This document shows positions 4,073-6,167 of a stretch of 6,167 nucleotides of DNA, in pieces. Position 1 is the first letter of the stretch; the number at the start of each line of letters is the position of its first letter. The notes beneath the pieces were generated by a model. It saw nothing but the letters and a program-made list of their open reading frames with translations. It ran no database searches and was not told where the DNA came from. Location: positions 1 to 6,167 of the forward strand of contig CAMLUY010000060.1 of NCBI GenBank assembly GCA_946487985.1. Direction: 5' to 3'. Made by a program: the position numbers and the translations under genes. This DNA is from an uncultured Clostridia bacterium (GTDB taxonomy: Bacteria > Bacillota > Clostridia > Christensenellales > UBA1242).

Positions 4073-6082
4073 ATGAGTGAATTTACAAGGCCGAGGCCAG
4101 AGTTTCCAAAACGGGCTGTGGTGACATCTGGAATGCCGTATGGCAACAAGCTACTACACTATGGGCATGTGGGCATGACGGTACGCGCAGACATTTTTGC
4201 CAGATTTTTGCGCGACAGGATTGGCAAAGACAATGTGATTTTTGTGTCTGGGACTGACTGCTATGGCTCGCCTGCAATGGAGTCATATCGCGCCCTTCAA
4301 GAAGAAGGCAAAGCGCCTGAAAGCATAACCGAATATGTGAAGGCAAATCACCAAAAGCAAAAGGATATTTTCAAAAAATTTGAGATAGGCTTTAACCTGT
4401 TTGGTGCGTCCGCTTTTGGGCGTACTGGCGAGATTCACAACGACGTCAGCAAATGGTTTATTGAAAAGCTTTATGCAAACGGCATGGTGTCAAAGCACAC
4501 ATCATGGCAGTTCTTTGATGAGAAATATCAATGTCTGCTTAATGGCAGGCAGGTTGTTGGCAAGTGCCCTATTGAGGGCTGCCAAAGCGAAAAGGGCTAT
4601 GCCGACGAATGCGACCTTGGGCATCAATATCTGCCGCAAGACCTTATTGATCCTGTCAGCAAGCTGAGCGGCGAAAAACCTAAATTGGTCAAGATTGAGA
4701 ATCTTTATTTTGACCTTGAAAAATGCACAGACATTTTGCGTGAATGGATTGACAGCATTGACAGAAAAAGTGATACTGCCCAGTTTATGGTCAAGGAAGT
4801 TCGTGAATTTTTCAAAAAGCCAGAAATTTACATTAAGCGCGAGTATTTTGAAGATTTCAACAGAATTAAAGGCGAGCTGCCTGAGTTTGTCGAGCTTGAA
4901 CGAAATGAAAAAGCGCCAAGTATGACAATAGTGTTCAATCAGCTTTCAGACAGAGAAAAGGCCTGCGAAATTTTGGCGAACAATTCAATCAGGTATCGAA
5001 CGGGCAAGACTTTGACGCCGTTCAGATTGACTGGTGATATTTCTTGGGGTGTGCCATGCCCTGAAATAGACGGCTTGAAAAACCAAACCTTCTATGTTTG
5101 GCCGGAAAGTCTGTGGGCGCCTATATCTTTTTGCAAAACCTATCTTGAAAGTATAGGCAAAAATAATGAAGAGTGGAAAAAATACTGGTGCGATAGAGAT
5201 GCGGTTGTGTATCAGTTTATGGGCGAAGACAACCTGTATTTTTACGGGCCAGCACAGCAAGCAATGTGGTTGCACACTCAATCAAAGCCAAAACTAAATG
5301 CTGAAAATGGCGAGCTGCAAATCACAAAAATCTGCCCTATCAAGTCCATACTATACATGAATAAAAAGGCAAGCTCTTCGGGAGCTGTCAAGCCACCGCT
5401 CGCGCATGAATTTTTGAATTACTACACGCCTGAGCAGTTCCGCATGCATTTCCTTGCGATGAATCTCGCAAACAATAATGTCAGTTTGTCACCAAAAGTG
5501 TTTGACCCTGATGCAAAAGAAGAGGACATTGACCCAATGGTTATTGAAGGCAACCTCTTGACCAATGTATACAACAGAGTTTTAAGAACGGTTTTCTACT
5601 CGACGCAAAAGCATTTTGGCGGCGTACTGCCAGAAGTCAGTCCAGAAGAATGGGCAAAAGAAAGTTGTCGCAAGGCCGCGCTTGATGTTGAAAGGTTTAT
5701 GTATGACAAAAAGTTTCATCAGGTTTACAACGCTTTGGACGTATTTGTTCGCAACATAAACAAAAACTGGGTTAAAGAAATTGTTAAGTGCGAAAATGAT
5801 GATGCTGCGCTTGCACAGCTGACCGCCAACTCAATGCAGATGATTTTTGTAGCCAACACCCTGCTGCACCCGATTGCGCCAAGCGGAACAGAAAATGTTG
5901 CTGACTATATTGGTTTTGACAAACAAAAATGTTTTGACTGGGAAAATATTTTTGAAAGCTTTGACAAAGTGCTTGACACAGGCCGCAACAGAAAATTGAC
6001 AACATTGAAAGAGCGCGAAGACTTCTTCAAACGTCATCAGTATCAACTTGACGAGCTTGCGAAAAAGAACGCAGCAGAATAA
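4073..6082 (+). CDS. metG: Divergent methionyl-tRNA synthetase-like class I tRNA ligase
   Basis: Class I aminoacyl-tRNA synthetase fold of the MetRS type, 669 residues. The canonical family charges tRNA-Met with methionine in the cytosol. Order of parts: an N-terminal Rossmann half with TSGMPYGN and the HxGH signature HYGH (29-32); TDCYGSP (61-67); a zinc-knuckle-like CPIEGC...CDLGH (Cys165, Cys170, Cys180, His184); FYVW (340-343) and APISF (349-353); the KMSKS position KKASSSG (431-437); and an alpha-helical anticodon domain (about 450-640). That domain retains Asn501, Arg505 and Trp566, at positions that appear to match E. coli MetRS Asn391, Arg395 and Trp461. Unusual: the second KMSKS lysine is Ser, pocket residues are changed, about 60 extra residues (about 251-311) precede DISWG, and there is no C-terminal tRNA-binding domain. 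Start: ATG at 4073 with AAGGAG 7 bases upstream. It is the last gene of the sigH operon. Superfamily placement is strong; methionine specificity is uncertain, and the cautious label is class I tRNA ligase family protein. Confidence 0.85.
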   Translation: MSEFTRPRPEFPKRAVVTSGMPYGNKLLHYGHVGMTVRADIFARFLRDRIGKDNVIFVSGTDCYGSPAMESYRALQEEGKAPESITEYVKANHQKQKDIFKKFEIGFNLFGASAFGRTGEIHNDVSKWFIEKLYANGMVSKHTSWQFFDEKYQCLLNGRQVVGKCPIEGCQSEKGYADECDLGHQYLPQDLIDPVSKLSGEKPKLVKIENLYFDLEKCTDILREWIDSIDRKSDTAQFMVKEVREFFKKPEIYIKREYFEDFNRIKGELPEFVELERNEKAPSMTIVFNQLSDREKACEILANNSIRYRTGKTLTPFRLTGDISWGVPCPEIDGLKNQTFYVWPESLWAPISFCKTYLESIGKNNEEWKKYWCDRDAVVYQFMGEDNLYFYGPAQQAMWLHTQSKPKLNAENGELQITKICPIKSILYMNKKASSSGAVKPPLAHEFLNYYTPEQFRMHFLAMNLANNNVSLSPKVFDPDAKEEDIDPMVIEGNLLTNVYNRVLRTVFYSTQKHFGGVLPEVSPEEWAKESCRKAALDVERFMYDKKFHQVYNALDVFVRNINKNWVKEIVKCENDDAALAQLTANSMQMIFVANTLLHPIAPSGTENVADYIGFDKQKCFDWENIFESFDKVLDTGRNRKLTTLKEREDFFKRHQYQLDELAKKNAAE

Positions 6083-6095
6083 TTAAATAAAATAT

Positions 6096-6121
6096 AAAAA
6101 AGGTGTGATCCACCTTTTTTT
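6096..6121 (+). terminator. Intrinsic terminator of the rlmB-sigH-synthetase operon
   Basis: A perfect 10-bp stem has five A plus AGGTG (6096-6105) pairing with CACCT plus five T (6111-6120), a 5-base loop TGATC, and a T-run through 6121. It begins 13 bases after the last stop codon. The A-run on the 5' side means it could also work on the other strand. The following 46 bases to the window end are very AT-rich and hold no recognised gene or signal. Confidence 0.88.
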
Positions 6122-6167
6122 ATTAAAAAATTTATTTTTATATTAAAGTAAATTTCTATATTTTATT

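Noticed and set aside
4985..5281. Minus-strand open frame of 98 codons inside the synthetase-like gene
   Set aside because: It is antisense to conserved class I synthetase sequence and shows no domain or start signals.
6122..6167. AT-rich tail with short A/T palindromes
   Set aside because: Its composition alone explains the palindromes. There is no start codon with a ribosome binding site, no repeat unit and no origin-like boxes.

Overview
The window looks like core chromosome of a low- to mid-GC member of the Bacillota (Firmicutes), probably an uncultured clostridial lineage. The evidence is the block mrnC (Mini-RNase III) - rlmB (SpoU-class rRNA methyltransferase) - sigH (sigma-H/Spo0H-type sigma factor), a known Bacillota gene order, together with AGGAG-type ribosome binding sites, a lipobox lipoprotein and TGA used as a stop codon. 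Every gene is intact. No RNA genes, insertion sequences, CRISPR arrays or prophage parts were seen.

Layout. At the left (10-1104, +) is ychF, complete as a CDS but with its promoter and probably its ribosome binding site outside the window. A strong hairpin with T-tracts on both strands (1106-1147) closes it and also ends the converging gene at 1160-2110 (-). That gene encodes an unrecognised acidic, probably beta-rich lipoprotein. A 181-bp divergent intergenic region (2111-2291) carries one extended -10 promoter for the lipoprotein and one for mrnC. mrnC (2292-2714), rlmB (2750-3484), sigH (3481-4068) and a methionyl-tRNA-synthetase-like gene (4073-6082) follow on the + strand. rlmB has its own near-consensus promoter, with the -35 box inside the end of mrnC. 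rlmB and sigH overlap by ATGA. The Shine-Dalgarno of the last gene lies directly against the sigH stop codon. An intrinsic terminator (6096-6121) ends the operon, and the remaining 46 bases are AT-rich with nothing recognised.

How the genes fit together. The + strand operon is a translation and RNA module (23S rRNA end maturation, 23S ribose methylation, an aminoacyl-tRNA-synthetase-like enzyme) with a stationary-phase/development type sigma factor inside it. rae1 (yacP), which lies between rlmB and sigH in Bacillus subtilis, is absent. The place where ribosomal and secE/nusG genes often follow sigH is taken by the synthetase-like gene.

Most interesting point. The synthetase-like protein keeps the MetRS architecture, the HxGH motif and the residues matching the MetRS anticodon determinants. 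However, its KMSKS loop is degenerate, several residues aligned with the methionine pocket differ, it has an insertion of about 60 residues in the catalytic domain, and it has no C-terminal tRNA-binding (EMAP-like) domain. It may be a highly divergent housekeeping MetRS or a paralogue with a changed substrate or role. The sequence alone cannot settle which.
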